Source: Candidatus Woesearchaeota archaeon (lineage in GTDB: Archaea > Nanobdellota > Nanobdellia > Woesearchaeales > UBA525). Taken from it: 6,498 bases of DNA. Where the stretch lies: NCBI GenBank assembly GCA_023252315.1, contig JAJPEB010000075.1, positions 1 through 6,498 of the forward strand, read 5' to 3'. Below the pieces are notes generated by a model. That model ran no database searches and was not told the origin of the DNA. It saw only the letters and a list, made by a program, of their open reading frames with translations. The position numbers and the translations under genes are program-made. Below, piece after piece: positions 4,517 through 6,498 of this stretch (position 1 is the first letter of the stretch; the number at the start of each line of letters is the position of its first letter).

Positions 4517-5779
4517 CTAGATGGTGAACGTCTTCGCCGAGGCGGCGCTCACGGTCGCGTTCTTCGCCGTGCAGCTCACGTTGTACGCGCCGCTGCTCGC
4601 GTACGTGTGCCAGACGTTGTTGCTCGTGCCGCCCGACTGCTTCTGCCCGTCGCCGAAGGTCCAGCTGAACGTCGGGTTCGCGATCCCCGCCGTCGTGCAG
4701 ACGAACACCGCGTTCCTGTTCATCGGGAACGGCGGCTTGATCGACAGGTTCGCGCTCGCGGCCTGCGGGGGCGCGCTCGCGACGAAGATGGGCAGCGTCG
4801 CGCTCACGCTCGCGGTGCCGTTCTTCGCGGTGCAGCTCGCGGTGTAGTTGCCGCTCGCGTACGTGTGGAAGACGTCGCCGTTGAGCACGTTGAGCAGCTT
4901 GCTCCCGTCGCCGAACGCCCAGTCGAACACCGGTGCCTGCACCGTGGTGTTGCACACGAGCACGTAGCTGCCGTTGATCGGGTAGGGCGCCTTCACGGAG
5001 AGCGTGGTCGACTGCGGCGCCGCCACGGTCACGCCGAGCGTGCACTGCGCGCTCGTCGCCCCGTCATGCGCGACGCAGCTCACCGCGTAGTCGCCCGCGG
5101 CGGGGAACGTGTGGTAGACGTCCTTCGTCGCGCGGCCGAGCAGCTTGCTCCCATCGCCGAACGTCCAGTCGTAGCTCGTCGCGTTGAGGCCGCTCGCCTC
5201 GCAGAGGAAGACGTAGTTGCTGCCCTGCGGGAAGTACGGCGCGATCGCGACGCTCGCGGAAGGCCCGCTCGGCCCGCTCAGCGTGATCGCGCTCGCGTGC
5301 TCGAGGCGGTACTCGCGGCTCTGGGAGCCGCCAGACGACGTGACAAAGTAGTCGACCGTGTATGCGCCGGCAGGCAGGCCCGTCGTGTTCCACTCGACGT
5401 TCCACGTGAGGTGCGCGGGGGAGCCTACCGCGGCCACGCCGCTGCCGTAGCCGAAGCTCGTGTTGAGGAACGCGCTGCCGTTCCAGCCGCTGCCGTAGCG
5501 GTTCGTGCTCTCGAGGAACGCGGAGGTGTCCGACGAGAGGGAGATCGAGAGGCCCTCGCAGCCGCTCACGGGCGAGCCGTCGGTGCCAAAGACGCACGCC
5601 TGGGTGCCGTTAGGCCCCGAGACGAGGAGCGTGAGGTCGTCGACCGGGATGTTCTCTCCCGGCTGGATCGCGAGATCGAGGTCGAAGCCGATGGTCGAGC
5701 CGACGCTGCCGGTGGCCGGGAGCGTGGTCGAGAGCTCGATCGCACGTACCGGCGCCGAGAGCACCAGGAGTGCGACCAC
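4517..5779 (-). CDS. Secreted protein with three PKD domains
   Basis: A surface or secreted protein, about 420 residues from GTG 5779. The order is a hydrophobic leader ending SAPVRA, a beta-rich region of no recognised family (about 14-170), then three PKD domains at about 176-254, 258-335 and 343-420. Their cores are YDWTFGDGSK, FDWAFGDGSK and FSWTFGDGQK, each followed by an HTF/HTY-x-G-x-Y-x-x-SC strand. Every PKD has two cysteines about 40-42 residues apart (193/235, 276/316, 361/403), suggesting one disulfide per domain. Twelve N-x-S/T sequons point to N-glycosylation. There is no C-terminal anchor; the chain ends with PKD3. Start: from GTG 5779 the leader is only 13 residues with no basic head. 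Four codons upstream an ACG at 5791 would give (M)RLFVVALLVLSAPVRA, a model signal peptide. It overlaps the glycosyltransferase frame by up to about 180 bp. PKD domains commonly mediate adhesion; the ligand is unknown. Confidence 0.85.
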   Translation of the reverse strand: MVALLVLSAPVRAIELSTTLPATGSVGSTIGFDLDLAIQPGENIPVDDLTLLVSGPNGTQACVFGTDGSPVSGCEGLSISLSSDTSAFLESTNRYGSGWNGSAFLNTSFGYGSGVAAVGSPAHLTWNVEWNTTGLPAGAYTVDYFVTSSGGSQSREYRLEHASAITLSGPSGPSASVAIAPYFPQGSNYVFLCEASGLNATSYDWTFGDGSKLLGRATKDVYHTFPAAGDYAVSCVAHDGATSAQCTLGVTVAAPQSTTLSVKAPYPINGSYVLVCNTTVQAPVFDWAFGDGSKLLNVLNGDVFHTYASGNYTASCTAKNGTASVSATLPIFVASAPPQAASANLSIKPPFPMNRNAVFVCTTAGIANPTFSWTFGDGQKQSGGTSNNVWHTYASSGAYNVSCTAKNATVSAASAKTFTI

Positions 5780-6498
5780 GAAGAGTCTCGTACCAGTCGA
5801 GGACCTTCACCCTGTACCAGATGGCCGCAGTGTCCTGCACCATCCGCCACACGGTCTTCATCGTGATGCCCGAGCCGCTGAACTGGTAGTCGATGACCAC
5901 GGGGGCCTCCACGATGGAGTAGCCCTTGCGGTGCGCGACGACACAGAGCTCGAGGTCGAAGGCGTATTGCTTGACGAGGATCTTGGGCATGACGTCGCGC
6001 AGCGCGGCCGTCTTGAAGAGCTTGAGGCCCGTCTGCGTGTCCGTGAGCTTGAGGCCGAACCAGGGGCGCACGAAGAGCTGGTAGTAGCTGTAGCTCATGA
6101 TGCGGCGGCGCAGCGGGTAGTTGACGATGGAATCCGCATGGCGCTTGGAGGCCACGACCATGTCCGCGTCCGTGCGCTCGAGCGTCTCGATGAGGACGCG
6201 CAGCTGGCTCGGGTGGATGTCGAGGTCGGAGTCGAGGAACGTGACGAGGTCTCCCGTCGCGTGCTCGAGGCCCAAGCGCAGCGCGTTGCCCTTGCCGCCG
6301 TTCTTGGTGTAGCGGAGGACCTTGAGGCGCCTGTCCTTCACGAGCGACGCCTCGCTGAACGTGTTGTCCGTCGAGCCGTCGTCGACGATGACGAGCTCGA
6401 AGGGGATCTTGAGCTTGCCGAGCTCCTTGAGCGTCTCATGGATGTTGCGGTAGATGTGCCTGCCGCCGTTGTAGCCCGGCGAGACGATCGAGAGCACA
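5610..6498 (-). CDS. Family 2 glycosyltransferase (dolichol-phosphate-sugar synthase-like), 5' end at the window edge
   Basis: A GT-A fold enzyme that probably transfers a sugar from a nucleotide sugar to a polyprenyl phosphate or glycan on the cytosolic face. Seen, counting from the first whole codon (GTG at 6497): LSIVSPGYNGGRHIYRNI at 2-19, FELVIVDDGSTDNTF at 33-47 (nucleotide binding), GGKGNALRLGLEHATGD at 67-83, the DxD-containing FLDSDLDIHP at 87-96 (metal), TDTQTGLKLF at 152-161, and QYAFDLELCVVAHRKGYSIVEAPV at 177-200. The usual PAYNE is PGYNG here. Family-like sequence ends near DTAAIWYRVKVLDWYE (222-237, about base 5788). The remaining 57 or so codons to the TAA at 5610 are an arginine/proline-rich tail lying out of frame over the PKD gene, and are probably not conserved. 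No C-terminal membrane domain is present. The gene may start at GTG 6497 or a few codons outside the window. Confidence 0.88.
   Translation of the reverse strand, partial: VLSIVSPGYNGGRHIYRNIHETLKELGKLKIPFELVIVDDGSTDNTFSEASLVKDRRLKVLRYTKNGGKGNALRLGLEHATGDLVTFLDSDLDIHPSQLRVLIETLERTDADMVVASKRHADSIVNYPLRRRIMSYSYYQLFVRPWFGLKLTDTQTGLKLFKTAALRDVMPKILVKQYAFDLELCVVAHRKGYSIVEAPVVIDYQFSGSGITMKTVWRMVQDTAAIWYRVKVLDWYETLRGRTPGALGAGTCDRALDHAPGHRQRRLDHRLRPRSRDPAGREHPGRRPHAPRLGA
5789..5791 (-). other. Possible ACG initiation codon of the PKD gene
   Basis: In the PKD frame the only codons between the last stop (TGA at 5807-5809) and GTG 5779 include ACG at 5791. Reading from it gives a signal peptide with arginine at position 2, a hydrophobic core and an A-x-A-like SAPVRA cleavage site. 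A C-to-T change here would make ATG and be silent (TAC to TAT) in the overlapping glycosyltransferase frame. Confidence 0.35.

Noticed and set aside
4607..5866. A 419-codon plus-strand open frame opposite the PKD gene
   Set aside because: Low-complexity R/A/V/E composition, no family pattern; shadow of the PKD reading frame.
1..6498. CRISPR array, insertion sequence, tRNA-linked integrase or attachment site
   Set aside because: No spaced direct repeats, transposase or integrase frame, or duplicated tRNA 3' ends are seen. The only repeated coding units are the diverged PKD domains.

Overview
The window is a compact stretch of a GC-rich archaeal chromosome. The evidence for an archaeon is an archaeal/eukaryotic-type peptidyl-tRNA hydrolase (Pth2), two tRNA genes without an encoded CCA end, and A/T-rich TATA boxes. 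The TATA boxes are centred about 26-27 bp upstream of three protein start codons (the spacing of leaderless mRNAs) and about 30 bp upstream of the two tRNA 5' ends. Protein content is not halophile-acidic. I cannot assign a lineage; a high-GC DPANN or euryarchaeal group is only a guess. Nearly every third codon position is G or C, so most long antisense open frames are artefacts.

Layout, left to right. (1) Minus strand, 1-1085: a pyrimidine biosynthesis operon, pyrE (orotate phosphoribosyltransferase) followed by pyrC (dihydroorotase, running off the left edge), coupled through an ATGA overlap and driven by its own TATA box. (2) Minus strand, 1098-1703: a TehB-like SAM methyltransferase. (3) 1750-1790: an A/T-rich divergent promoter island holding a perfect 9-2-9 palindrome, a probable operator. 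(4) Plus strand, 1806-2245: a UbiE-type methyltransferase that has lost its SAM-binding core by an internal out-of-frame deletion and is a pseudogene. (5) 2252-2269: a perfect GC palindrome between converging units. (6) Minus strand, 2284-2356: tRNA-Pro(CGG). (7) Minus strand, 2386-3256: a 43-residue membrane peptide and a DedA-family membrane protein, one base apart. (8) Plus strand, 3371-4386: Pth2, a two-TM bacterial-PH-domain protein and tRNA-Arg(TCG), each with its own TATA box. (9) Minus strand, 4517 to the right edge: a family 2 glycosyltransferase and a secreted protein with three PKD domains, followed by a T-rich terminator.

Functional links. pyrE and pyrC act in UMP synthesis. Pth2 and the tRNAs belong to translation. 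The DedA protein, the glycosyltransferase and the sequon-rich PKD protein suggest lipid-carrier recycling and cell-surface glycoprotein synthesis, but that link is inference from family and position.

Three places reward attention. The first is the divergent operator shared by an intact and a broken methyltransferase gene. The second is the deletion junction in the pseudogene, where one short sequence reads as two different family motifs in two frames. The third is the glycosyltransferase/PKD junction, where the upstream gene has no stop in the expected place and the signal peptide of the downstream gene starts on an apparent ACG.
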